Part shown: one piece after another, positions 36,138-45,026 of the stretch
How the letters are laid out: every line of letters starts with the position of its first letter
How positions within the stretch are numbered: the first letter of the stretch is position 1
NCBI GenBank assembly: GCA_964536015.1
Contig: CAZHVS010000007.1
Span: forward strand, 62,001 to 126,000
DNA length: 64,000 bases
Origin: CAZHVS01 sp964536015
Lineage (GTDB): Bacteria; Bacteroidota; Ignavibacteria; Ignavibacteriales; Ignavibacteriaceae
Direction of reading: 5' to 3'
Translations under genes and position numbers: made by a program
Notes under the pieces: generated by a model
The model's input: the letters and a program-made list of their open reading frames with translations, nothing else
Database searches by the model: none
What the model was told of the DNA's origin: nothing

Positions 36138-36833
36138 ATGAAACATCTTTTCACAACTTTCTTTTTTTTCCTTTCCTGCACTATCCTGATGGCTCAAACT
36201 GCTGAGGACCATTATAATCTTGGAAGAACAGCACTTGATCAAAACCAGTTTGAATTAGCTATAAGTGAATTTTCAAAAGCAATTATTCTGAAAAGTGATT
36301 TTGCAGAAGCTTATAATGATCGTGGAATTGCAAAAAGAAATCTTGGCAATTACAATGATGCAATACAGGATTATTCCAAAGCAATTGAACTAAATCCAAA
36401 GTACGTAATAGCATATTTTAACAGAGGTGTTGCTAAAGACCTGCTTGAAGATTATCGTGGAGAGATTGAAGATTACAATAAAGCAATTTATTTGGATTCC
36501 AAATACGTGCAGGCTTATAATAACAGGGGATTTGCAAAAAGCCTACTTGGTAATTTTAAAGATGCGATAACAGATTTCAACAAAGCAATTGAACTTAATC
36601 CTAAATTAACAGATGCATATTATAATCGGGGCATTGCTTATTATGCACTTGAGAAATATAAAAAAGCAATTGAAGAATATGATAAAGTTATAGAAATTGA
36701 TGCAGATTATGGTGCTGCATATTTTGCTCGGGGTTTAGCAAAACTTCTACTGAAAGATTTTAAAGAAGGAATTCAGGATATTAAAAAAGCTGGTGAACTT
36801 GGCGACAAAGCCGCCCGTGATATTTTTAAGTGA
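36138..36833 (+). CDS. Secreted TPR-repeat protein
   Basis: 231 residues: signal peptide (about 1-20, ending LMAQ) and about six tetratricopeptide repeats covering the rest, each with the AxYNRGxAkxxLgxyxxAIxDYxKAIeLnPky pattern. GGAG is well placed before the ATG. It is a periplasmic or outer-membrane-associated scaffold; partners unknown. It ends with a bidirectional terminator shared with the DHS-like gene. Confidence 0.88.
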   Translation: MKHLFTTFFFFLSCTILMAQTAEDHYNLGRTALDQNQFELAISEFSKAIILKSDFAEAYNDRGIAKRNLGNYNDAIQDYSKAIELNPKYVIAYFNRGVAKDLLEDYRGEIEDYNKAIYLDSKYVQAYNNRGFAKSLLGNFKDAITDFNKAIELNPKLTDAYYNRGIAYYALEKYKKAIEEYDKVIEIDADYGAAYFARGLAKLLLKDFKEGIQDIKKAGELGDKAARDIFK

Positions 36834-36853
36834 AAAGTCGTAAGTCTTAAAAC

Positions 36854-36894
36854 AAAAAAGGTTCTCAACTATTTTGTGTAGAGAACCTTTTTTT
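36854..36894. terminator. Bidirectional Rho-independent terminator
   Basis: AAAAAAGGTTCTC at 36854-36866 pairs perfectly with GAGAACCTTTTTT at 36881-36893 across a 14-base loop. The T-run on each strand makes it usable by both convergent genes (TPR protein and DHS-like enzyme). Confidence 0.9.
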
Positions 36895-36910
36895 CTTGAT
36901 CAATTTAATT

Positions 36911-37933
36911 CTAATAAAGCTTTGCCCATTCTTTTGCCTGTCTGTTTTTCCAGGAACCTTTATGATAAGCATATCCTGCAATTAAAGGCAAAGCAAGTGT
37001 TGCTTCAGAATAAACCATTTGCTCGTATGTTTGAGCCACTTTGCCCCAAGAGCTTGCTTCTTTAAGTGTAGAGCTTGATAAAGCTCCATCACGAACGTCT
37101 GCTACAGTTATTTGAATTGCATATTTATGCATTGGTGCTTCTTCAGTAAGAATATCAGCAGCAACCACAATATCCTGTGTAAAGTTTTTAGGAACACCCC
37201 CACCAATCATAAAAATACCAGTCTCTTTGCTGTTAAGTTTAATCTTTGTAAGTTCAAGAAAATCTTTTCCTGAATCGAAAGAAACATGTTTATCAGAATT
37301 TTTAACCTGGTGCATTACAATTCCAAAACCTGCAGAACAGTCAGAGAAGGCAGGAACAAATATTGGAACATTCTTTTTGTATGCCGCATATATTACTGAG
37401 TCATCAACTTTTGGTCCACCATTTTCATCAAGGTATTTTCCAAATTCTTTTAAAAGCTCTCTTGAAGAATATGCACGTGGTTCAAGACTATCAAATATCT
37501 TGGCAGTTGTATCATCACAAACACGAAGTTCGTCTTCATCAATAAAAGTATCGTAAATTCTATCAATGTGAAGATCTCTTAATTCATTATCATCAACATA
37601 AGGCGAACCGATATAATGTTTAAAACCAAGTGCTTCAAAAAAATCCTGATCAACCATTATTGCGCCGGTCGAGACAATTGCATCAACCATGTTATTGTTA
37701 ACAAGATCGAATACAACTTTTTTTAAACCTGCACTGAACAGACTTCCTGCAAGTGTAAGTATAACAGTGCAATCTTTATCTTTAAGCATCATATCGAAAA
37801 TTTTTGCTGCACGGTTTAAATCTCTTGCAGAAAAAGCCATCTTCTCCATTGCATCAACAACAGGAACAACATTATGAGCAGTAATATCAAAATGTTGGAC
37901 TATATCTTTCAAGTAATCTTTTTTCTCAGCCAT
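36911..37933 (-). CDS. Deoxyhypusine-synthase-like family protein
   Basis: 340 residues, full length for the family. DHS hallmarks: the NAD-binding TLAGSLFSAGLKKVV and VDAIVSTGAIMVDQDF, PAFSDCSAGFG, GGGVPKNFTQDI, ADVRDGALSSSTLKEA, and SWGKV with Lys298 at the position of the catalytic lysine of eukaryotic DHS. Bacteria lack eIF5A. Members of this family are known or proposed to make polyamines such as homospermidine or to modify other amines. The agmatine-to-putrescine genes nearby support a polyamine role. The exact reaction is open. Confidence 0.88.
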   Translation of the reverse strand: MAEKKDYLKDIVQHFDITAHNVVPVVDAMEKMAFSARDLNRAAKIFDMMLKDKDCTVILTLAGSLFSAGLKKVVFDLVNNNMVDAIVSTGAIMVDQDFFEALGFKHYIGSPYVDDNELRDLHIDRIYDTFIDEDELRVCDDTTAKIFDSLEPRAYSSRELLKEFGKYLDENGGPKVDDSVIYAAYKKNVPIFVPAFSDCSAGFGIVMHQVKNSDKHVSFDSGKDFLELTKIKLNSKETGIFMIGGGVPKNFTQDIVVAADILTEEAPMHKYAIQITVADVRDGALSSSTLKEASSWGKVAQTYEQMVYSEATLALPLIAGYAYHKGSWKNRQAKEWAKLY

Positions 37934-37960
37934 AGAATTTCTCCTTATAAAAATTATTTA

Positions 37961-38998
37961 TTAAAAAAACACTTTAGCAAGTCTAAGAATTCCTTGTTTC
38001 CATCTGACACGATGAGAAATTCCACTGCTTGCTTGTATTTTATCTACATTTGCAAGGTACCATTTGTAGTTTCTTACAAGAGCATCTTTGTTTGAAAATT
38101 TTGGTTTATAACCAAGAATTCTCTCTGCTTTTTCAATTGACACAAAAGAATCTTTTGAAGCTGTTTCATATACCCATTTATACAGTGGTGAGAGTTTTAA
38201 TGCTTCAAGAAATCTTAATGTCCAGATGATTGGCTTTTCCGGAAGACCTGAAATTTTCTTGCCGAAACCCGCAACATCAAGCACTGCCTGATAATCTTCT
38301 CTCATCGTAGTGAATTCTTTTGCACCAATATTGAAAGTATCATTAACAATTTTTTCATCAATTGTAGCACATAAATAAATTGCTTCGCATAAATCTTCAA
38401 CATCAAGCAGCTGGTATCGGTTTTTACCATTTCCAATCATCGGAAATCCGTGTCCTGTTCTTGCCCAATCATAAAGAAGATCAAAAACACCAAGACGTTC
38501 AGGACCAATAAAAGATTTTGGTCTAACGATAGGAACACACATTCCTTTTTTTCTGAACTTTAAGCATTCCTCCTCAGCAAGAATTTTTGCTTTACCATAA
38601 GGTCCAACGCCGTCAAGTTTATCATCTTCAAGCAAAGGATGATGATCCGGAATACCATAAACCGCTGTTGAAGAAACATGAATAAATCTTTTTACACCGT
38701 GTTTCTCTGCAGTTTCAAGCATATTGCGTGTTCCGTCAACATCTGTAGTCATTATCTCATGTTCAGTGTATAAAGGCAGTGCTGCCGCACAATGAACAAG
38801 AATATCAACTCCTTTTGTTGCTTCATCAACAATTTTTTTATCGCGGATATCGCCTGTAAAAATTTTTATTTTGTCTTTACAATCTGCGTAATCAAATTCT
38901 ACCAAATCAAGAGAAACAACTTCATGGTCTCTTTCAAGAAGGTATCTTACAAGGTTTATTCCAAGAAAACCTGAGCCGCCTGTTACTAAATACTTCAA
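37961..38998 (-). CDS. NAD-dependent epimerase/dehydratase (extended SDR)
   Basis: 345 residues. The NAD motif TGGSGFLGINLVRYL is at residues 6-20, DIRDKKIVDEA and VDILVHCAAALP follow, and the catalytic Ser-Thr and Tyr-x3-Lys lie in HVSSTAVYG and GPYGKAKILAEE. PKSFIGPERLGVF and YQLLDVEDLCEAI resemble nucleotide-sugar epimerases or sterol/UDP-sugar dehydrogenases. The substrate cannot be named. It is 27 bp upstream of the DHS-like gene on the same strand. Confidence 0.9.
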   Translation of the reverse strand: MKYLVTGGSGFLGINLVRYLLERDHEVVSLDLVEFDYADCKDKIKIFTGDIRDKKIVDEATKGVDILVHCAAALPLYTEHEIMTTDVDGTRNMLETAEKHGVKRFIHVSSTAVYGIPDHHPLLEDDKLDGVGPYGKAKILAEEECLKFRKKGMCVPIVRPKSFIGPERLGVFDLLYDWARTGHGFPMIGNGKNRYQLLDVEDLCEAIYLCATIDEKIVNDTFNIGAKEFTTMREDYQAVLDVAGFGKKISGLPEKPIIWTLRFLEALKLSPLYKWVYETASKDSFVSIEKAERILGYKPKFSNKDALVRNYKWYLANVDKIQASSGISHRVRWKQGILRLAKVFF

Positions 38999-39110
38999 CT
39001 GAGTACTCCAATTTAGTTAATAAGTGAAAATTATTCGTACAAAATTAATGATATTCTTCACGCGTTCAAAAGGGAAATAAAAGTATCTTTTGCAAAAGAG
39101 GCAACAACAC

Positions 39111-40301
39111 TTAATCAATAATTATCAATTCTTCCTGTGGAGTTGAAAGATATTCACAACCATTTTTTGTAACAACAATCATTTCTTCCATAGTTACTAT
39201 TCCATGTCCAGCAACAGTAAGGCGTGGTTCAATTGTATAAACCTGGTTTTCTTCTATTGGTAAAAACGGAAGATTACCATAACGTTCCCATCGTGGGAAT
39301 AAACCACCTCCACCATCGTGTGCAATTCTGCCAACCTGATGCCCAAGTCCATGTTGATATTCTGCATAACCATTTGATGTAATATAATTACGTGCCGCAT
39401 CATCTACTTCACAACCTTGAATTCCGGGCTTTATAACAGCTTTTGCCTGCTTTATAGATTCTCTAAGAACTTGAAATCCTTTTTTTACTTGTGCGGGGAC
39501 TGTTGTTTCTCCATCCTGCAAAACGTACCATGTCCTTTGTAAATCCGAACAATATCCATTAACCTTAACTCCAAAATCGATATTAATTATGTGCCCTTTT
39601 TCAACAATTCTGTTAGTTGGTCCAGCATGAGCTCCGGCAGTATCCGGACCGGTAAATACAGCAGGACAATGATCTTTACTCCAGGCAAGGTCCAAACCAC
39701 GTTCCTCAACTTTTCTAATTATAAAATCTCCTATTTCTCTTTCGCTTTTCCCCGGCTTTATAAATTTCGTTACTTCATTAAAAATTTCAAGAGTTTGATT
39801 AATTGCTTGTTTCATAAAAGAAATTTCTGTTGAAGATTTTCTTCCTTTCAGAGCACTAACAAGTTCTTCTGAAGAGACTAATCTCTCCTTGAATGCAGTA
39901 CAAGCAAGAATATCCATTAATGTAAGATACATTCCATAAGATAGTCCGTCTGCAAGATTATTATTAACTGAATAGTTAATAGCAATCTTTTGTGGATTAT
40001 TTTTATTAAGGTATTCCAACAATGGTTCTTTTACAGATTTTACATATCCAATAACATTTTTATAAGTCCCGAGCATATTGAATGCAGGAACTTCTAGTGA
40101 GCCAATAACAGCTGTAGTATCGCCATTGCGATTTATTAAAAAAGCAGATTGCCAGGTTACATCAGCACCAACAATCATTTCCATCATAGGGTCTCGGTTA
40201 ACTGAACTTTCCCTTGCAAAAATCAACCATAAATCAACATTCTTTTCATTAAGTAAATTAATTGCTTGTTGTACTTTTTCGAGAACTAATTTATCTTTCA
40301 T
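39111..40301 (-). CDS. M24-family Xaa-Pro aminopeptidase
   Basis: 396 residues. An N-terminal creatinase-like domain (about 1-160) precedes the pita-bread domain. Metal ligands: the two Asp residues in NIDFGVKVNGYCSDLQRTWYV, His in HGLGHQVGR, Glu in YTIEPRLTV and Glu in VTMEEMIVV. HDGGGGLFPRWERYG is the loop typical of this Bacteroidota subgroup. It removes N-terminal residues before proline or acts as a dipeptidase. No signal peptide. It is 112 bp upstream of the SDR gene on the same strand. Confidence 0.92.
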   Translation of the reverse strand: MKDKLVLEKVQQAINLLNEKNVDLWLIFARESSVNRDPMMEMIVGADVTWQSAFLINRNGDTTAVIGSLEVPAFNMLGTYKNVIGYVKSVKEPLLEYLNKNNPQKIAINYSVNNNLADGLSYGMYLTLMDILACTAFKERLVSSEELVSALKGRKSSTEISFMKQAINQTLEIFNEVTKFIKPGKSEREIGDFIIRKVEERGLDLAWSKDHCPAVFTGPDTAGAHAGPTNRIVEKGHIINIDFGVKVNGYCSDLQRTWYVLQDGETTVPAQVKKGFQVLRESIKQAKAVIKPGIQGCEVDDAARNYITSNGYAEYQHGLGHQVGRIAHDGGGGLFPRWERYGNLPFLPIEENQVYTIEPRLTVAGHGIVTMEEMIVVTKNGCEYLSTPQEELIIID

Positions 40302-40412
40302 AAAACACTTTCTTAAATATTTGAACTTCGATTATCAAAAAGCAGTTTAAAATAAAAAATCTAACTGTAAGATAAACTTTAACTTAAAATTTTAAAAACA
40401 CAAACAATATAT

Positions 40413-43109
40413 ATGCACAATAGTAATCAATATAATTTTATTTGGACAAATCTGACTACCCAAGATGTGCTCAATAGGTTGCAAACTTCATTAAACGGTC
40501 TTTCCTCCTCGGAAGCAGAGATTCGTTTACAAAAATATGGAGCTAACGAATTACAGGAAAAAGAAAAAAAATCGTCAATAATTTTATTATTAGAGCAATT
40601 TAAAAGTTTGCTTATTTTAATCTTAATCGTTGCTGCCATTATTTCAATAATGAATGGAAAAGAATTAGAAGCAATAGCTATTATTGTTATAGTTCTTCTT
40701 GCGGGATTTCTTGGTTTTATACAGGAATTTAAAGCTGGCAAAGCAATTGAAGCATTAAAAAAGATGGCAGCCCCAAATGCTCACATTATTAGAGATGGTA
40801 TTGAAAAAATAATACCCGCCTCAGAAATTGTTGCAGGAGACATCCTTCTAGTAAAAACAGGAGATAAAATACCTGCCGATGCCAGAATTATTGAATCTGT
40901 AAATCTAAAAATTATTGAAGCCGCTTTAACAGGTGAATCATTACCAGTTGAAAAAATAACATCTGAAATTATTGGTGACAATATTTCGCTTGGTGACAGA
41001 AAAAATATGTTGTACATGGGAACGTTGGTCTCCTATGGAAGAGGAAAAGCAGTGGTTGTTGCAACAGGAATGCAAACAGAATTTGGAAAAATTGCTGGTC
41101 TTCTTCAATCTACCGAAAGCAGAAAAACTCCTTTACAGGAAAATCTGGATCATCTTGGAAAGAGGATTGGAATATTCGCAATAATCTTAGCTGTTGTTAT
41201 GAGTTTCATAGGAGTACTTAGAAATTATCCGATTGATGAGATGTTTGTCTGGGGCGTAGCATTAGCAGTTGCAGTTATTCCAGAAGCTCTTCCGGCAGTA
41301 GTTACCATCAGTCTTGCACTAGGAATAAGAAGAATGGTACTAAGACGGGCACTAATAAGAAAACTTCCAGCTGTTGAAACATTAGGTGCTACTACAGTTA
41401 TTTGTTCAGACAAAACCGGGACACTTACACAAGATGAGATGACTATTAGAAAAATCTTTGCTGATGAAGAATTAATTTCTGTATCTGGAACCGGATATAC
41501 CCCTGAAGGTGAGTTTTTTCTTAATGGCGAAAAAATTAGTATAAAGGATAAACCAGCCTCTATAGAACTGCTTAAATTTGGCGCATTATGTAATGATACA
41601 ATTTTAAAAAAGGAAGGAAATAATTGGGATATTCTTGGTGATCCTACCGAAGGTTCGATAATAGTAGCGGCAACAAAGGCTGGTATCAAGACAGAAGAAC
41701 TCAGAGACCAAAATAAAAGAATAGACGAAATTCCTTTCTCCTCAGAAAGTAAAAAGATGACAACTGTTCATCTGAATGAAAAAGAAATGTTTGCTATAAG
41801 TAAAGGTGCTGTTGAAGTAATTCTTGAAAGTTGTTCATTTTATCAAAAGGGAAATGACCTGCTACCGATTTCTTCTAAGTATAAAGAAAAAATTATTAAT
41901 ACTACCAATATCTTTGCCAACGAAGCTTTACGGGTTTTAGCAATTGCATATAAAAAAATAGAAGATAATAATGACAAAAAAAACTATGACTCTGATATGG
42001 TTTTTGTGGGATTAGTTGGTATGATCGATCCTCCCAGACTTGAAGTTAAAGAAGCAATAAAAGTTTGTGAATCTGCTGGAATTAGACCAATTATGATAAC
42101 CGGCGATCATAAAACCACAGCAGTTGCAATTGCAAAAGAACTTGGAATTATGAAAAAAGGAGGAGCTTTATCAGGACTCGAAATTGACAACCTAAATGAA
42201 GAGGAATTTAATAAATCTGTAGAAGTGACCGATGTTTATGCAAGAATTTCTCCTTCCCATAAACTGAAAATAGTTGATGCTTTAATAAAAAAAGGAAATG
42301 TAGTTGCAATGACCGGAGATGGTGTTAACGATGCACCTGCTTTAAAAAAGGCAGACATTGGTGTTGCTATGGGAATTACGGGAACAGATGTAAGTAAAGA
42401 AGCAGCAGATATGATTTTAACTGATGATAACTTTAGTTCGATTGTATCTGCAATTGAAGAAGGAAGGGGAATTTTTGAAAATATAAGAAAATATCTTGTT
42501 TTCCTTTTGAGCGGCAATATGGGAAAAGTACTCGGAATGATAATATCGTTGTTGTTTGCTCTTCCACTTCCTCTCTATGCTGTACAAATCTTGTTCCTAA
42601 ATTTTTTAATGGATGGACTTATTGCAATTGCACTTGGTGTTGAACCGCCTGAACCCGGAATAATGAAAAATAAACCACGAAATGTTAAAGAAGGTATCTT
42701 AAATAAATTTACTTTGTGGTGGATAGGAAGTGTTGGAATGCTCATAGCCATCATCTCAATGGCAGTATATTATTGGGCTTTACAATCCGGATATGATGAA
42801 CAAGAAGCTATGACTATTTTCTTTTTGACTATGATTTTCTCAAGATTATTTAATGGCTTTAATGTAAGATCACTTGAACAATCAGTCTTTAAATTGAAAT
42901 TCTTTAGCAATAAAGCATTAATCGTTGGTAGTTTTATTGTCTTAGTATTGACAGCAATGGTAATGTCAGTTGATTTCTTAAGAAAAGCATTTCATATTAG
43001 TTTATTAACTGAAATTGAGTGGTTAGGAGTTATTGTTGCATCTCTGTTAATTTTTCTTTTTGTAGAATTAATGAAAATAATCAAAAGGAAAATTTTACTA
43101 AACACTTAG
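40413..43109 (+). CDS. Cation-transporting P-type ATPase (P2A, calcium-like)
   Basis: 898 residues, full length. Ten membrane segments are likely. TGES motif in ALTGESLPVEK, PEALPAVVTISLALG in M4, Asp333 in CSDKTGTLTQ as phosphorylation site, ITGDHKTTA, GDGVNDAPALKKADIG, and LFLNFLMDGLIAIALG in M6. The motif set fits the SERCA/PMCA/PacL group, so calcium export is the best guess; manganese or sodium cannot be ruled out. Its end is 2 bp from the convergent CDF transporter. Confidence 0.93.
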   Translation: MHNSNQYNFIWTNLTTQDVLNRLQTSLNGLSSSEAEIRLQKYGANELQEKEKKSSIILLLEQFKSLLILILIVAAIISIMNGKELEAIAIIVIVLLAGFLGFIQEFKAGKAIEALKKMAAPNAHIIRDGIEKIIPASEIVAGDILLVKTGDKIPADARIIESVNLKIIEAALTGESLPVEKITSEIIGDNISLGDRKNMLYMGTLVSYGRGKAVVVATGMQTEFGKIAGLLQSTESRKTPLQENLDHLGKRIGIFAIILAVVMSFIGVLRNYPIDEMFVWGVALAVAVIPEALPAVVTISLALGIRRMVLRRALIRKLPAVETLGATTVICSDKTGTLTQDEMTIRKIFADEELISVSGTGYTPEGEFFLNGEKISIKDKPASIELLKFGALCNDTILKKEGNNWDILGDPTEGSIIVAATKAGIKTEELRDQNKRIDEIPFSSESKKMTTVHLNEKEMFAISKGAVEVILESCSFYQKGNDLLPISSKYKEKIINTTNIFANEALRVLAIAYKKIEDNNDKKNYDSDMVFVGLVGMIDPPRLEVKEAIKVCESAGIRPIMITGDHKTTAVAIAKELGIMKKGGALSGLEIDNLNEEEFNKSVEVTDVYARISPSHKLKIVDALIKKGNVVAMTGDGVNDAPALKKADIGVAMGITGTDVSKEAADMILTDDNFSSIVSAIEEGRGIFENIRKYLVFLLSGNMGKVLGMIISLLFALPLPLYAVQILFLNFLMDGLIAIALGVEPPEPGIMKNKPRNVKEGILNKFTLWWIGSVGMLIAIISMAVYYWALQSGYDEQEAMTIFFLTMIFSRLFNGFNVRSLEQSVFKLKFFSNKALIVGSFIVLVLTAMVMSVDFLRKAFHISLLTEIEWLGVIVASLLIFLFVELMKIIKRKILLNT

Positions 43110-43111
43110 GT

Positions 43112-43996
43112 TTACTTGTGCTGATTTTCCGGCTCAATGTGAACATGAACTTCACATCGTTGAATATTATTCTTTACATGCTCTTCTAATTTGGTTGAAA
43201 CGTCATGAGCTTTTTGCAAAGGCATATCTGGGTCGAGATGAATATTTACATCAATTTCTGTATCCGGTCCCATATTTCTAATTCGAATATTATGCACATA
43301 AGAAACTTCCGGAATTTGCTTAATTAGTTGATGAACTTTTTCTTTCATCCCTTTTGGAGCACTATCAAGAAGCACATCAATTGCCCGTTTGCCTAATCTT
43401 AAACTTACAATAATAACTAACACTGCAACCGCAAGAGCGGCAATAGAATCCGCAACGTGTATATCATAGTAAACACAAATTAACCCAGTAAGTACAACAA
43501 GAGAACTCCAAATATCGGAGGAAAAATGTAATGCATCTGCTTCTATTGCTTGACTATTATATTTTACTGCTATTCTCTTTAATGCTCTTGAGCGAGAAAT
43601 ATCAACTATAATTGAAGTTAAGATAACAATAAAACTCCATGCATTCACAATAACCTCAGCATGTTTTCCTGTCAATCTTTCAATCACTTCATAGATAATC
43701 CAAACGCAGGTAATTAGTAATAATAAAGTTTCAAAAAGTGCAGACATATTTTCAACCTTACCATGACCATAATGATGTTGTTCATCTGCAGGTTTACCAG
43801 AAACCCGAACCGCAAAAAAAGTCATTGCAGCGGCAACCAGATCAAGACCTGAATGAGCGGCCTCCGAAATAATTCCAAGGCTATTTGTAGCCAGCCCAAC
43901 TATTAATTTAAAAGAAGTAAGAAAAACGGCTGCAAGAAGCGAAGTTAACGTTATCCTGTTTTTTTCTTTTTCTTCTTGTATAAGTTCGGATTTCAT
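43112..43996 (-). CDS. Cation diffusion facilitator (CDF) metal exporter
   Basis: 294 residues with about six membrane segments and a C-terminal cytosolic ferredoxin-like domain. Metal-site residues: HSGLD (HxxxD) in TM2 and ALHFSSD (HxxxD) in TM5, matching the zinc-type HD-HD set. HHYGHGKVE is a His-rich connector. The C-terminal part has RIRNMGPDTEIDVNIHLDPDM. It should export zinc or similar divalent metals by proton antiport. It is 8 bp downstream of the PAP2-like gene. Confidence 0.93.
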   Translation of the reverse strand: MKSELIQEEKEKNRITLTSLLAAVFLTSFKLIVGLATNSLGIISEAAHSGLDLVAAAMTFFAVRVSGKPADEQHHYGHGKVENMSALFETLLLLITCVWIIYEVIERLTGKHAEVIVNAWSFIVILTSIIVDISRSRALKRIAVKYNSQAIEADALHFSSDIWSSLVVLTGLICVYYDIHVADSIAALAVAVLVIIVSLRLGKRAIDVLLDSAPKGMKEKVHQLIKQIPEVSYVHNIRIRNMGPDTEIDVNIHLDPDMPLQKAHDVSTKLEEHVKNNIQRCEVHVHIEPENQHK

Positions 43997-44004
43997 TTTA
44001 TTAT

Positions 44005-44670
44005 TTAATCAAGTTTGTGAAAAGGTTTATTATAAAAAATCAGAAAGACAACCCTGTAGGCACAGTAGGTTACAAATGGAGCGATGAATACATCAATTGC
44101 ATAATGAACATGTTGAAGCAAGACAGAGATTGCAATTATTATTGTAATTAAAAGAAACAACTTCTTCAACCATTTAAGTTCTGTAACAAGAAACAATACA
44201 AATAAAGTAGCTGTATGTCCTGAAAAGAATAAATCTTTTTTAAGCAACTGACCTGTGCCAAAAATTTGTACGAATGGATCATTTAATTCAATCATAGTTG
44301 GAGGATAATCGAACGGTAAAAGATACATTGCAATCATTCTGATTATAGCCATTAAAATATATGTTTGTACTGCAAAAAGAAGACGAACGGGATGCTGAGT
44401 AAGATAAATTAATCCTGCAATCACACCAACATAAATTATTGAGAAGATTATCCATGTAAGATTAATTGGATTAAAATGAGCTAACAATGGATCGTTTATA
44501 ATTACACCTTCTCTTTTCTCAACAAAAAGAAGAAACCTTGTTAATGCAAATAAAATAATAGCTAAAAGAATAAACGTAAATACCATCTGCTTTTTAAACC
44601 AGTTCTGTTTCCATACTTTCTTCCATGGAACACTCCACATCATTCTTATCTTAAAATTAAATTTGTTCAA
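44005..44670 (-). CDS. PAP2_C / sphingomyelin-synthase-like membrane protein
   Basis: 221 residues, about six hydrophobic segments. The two lipid-phosphatase-type motifs fit the sphingomyelin-synthase branch: FFSGHTATLFVLFLVTE and VHYAIDVFIAPFVTY, against the family patterns SGHT and HYTxDVxxxxxxxY. It would use His-His-Asp chemistry to transfer or hydrolyse a phospho-head group. The exact substrate is open. Sphingolipids occur in several Bacteroidota, but there are no other sphingolipid genes here. Confidence 0.7.
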   Translation of the reverse strand: MNKFNFKIRMMWSVPWKKVWKQNWFKKQMVFTFILLAIILFALTRFLLFVEKREGVIINDPLLAHFNPINLTWIIFSIIYVGVIAGLIYLTQHPVRLLFAVQTYILMAIIRMIAMYLLPFDYPPTMIELNDPFVQIFGTGQLLKKDLFFSGHTATLFVLFLVTELKWLKKLFLLITIIIAISVLLQHVHYAIDVFIAPFVTYCAYRVVFLIFYNKPFHKLD

Positions 44671-44770
44671 AGTTTATTTATGTTAATTCCATGTGTAAAA
44701 ATAAAAAAGTAATACGACTTTTGATACTTAAGTTTGTTAATTTTGGAATGTAAAATTTAAAGGAAAAAAA

Positions 44771-45022
44771 ATGCAAGCATCTTTAGAAATAAGTCTTTAT
44801 CCTTTTGATGAAAACTACAAAAAAATAATTAAAGAATTTATTACAAAATTAAATTCAAAAAAGAAAAATCTTATAGTTGAAACAAACTTAATGAGCACAC
44901 AGATATTTGGTGACTATGATGAAATCATTTCTGTCCTTCAAAATGAAATGAAAGAACTTTTTCGAAATCACAAAGCCGTTTTTGTAATGAAAATTGTTGG
45001 CAAAAACCTGAAAGAAGAATAA
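44771..45022 (+). CDS. Small YkoF-like thiamine/HMP-binding-fold protein
   Basis: 83 residues with a strong AAAGGA site before the ATG. ASLEISLYPFDENYKKIIKE at the start, VETNLMSTQIFGDYDEII in the middle and KAVFVMKIVG at the end resemble the YkoF / MTH1187-type ferredoxin-like fold, which binds thiamine or hydroxymethylpyrimidine in some members. The call rests on pattern only. The stop is 4 bp before the FG-GAP protein, so it may be the first gene of the 45027-51868 set, with no obvious link in function. Confidence 0.5.
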   Translation: MQASLEISLYPFDENYKKIIKEFITKLNSKKKNLIVETNLMSTQIFGDYDEIISVLQNEMKELFRNHKAVFVMKIVGKNLKEE

Positions 45023-45026
45023 TAAC

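Noticed and set aside
44671..44770. TPP riboswitch before the YkoF-like gene
   Set aside because: The 100-bp gap is too short and lacks the CTGAGA-type core.
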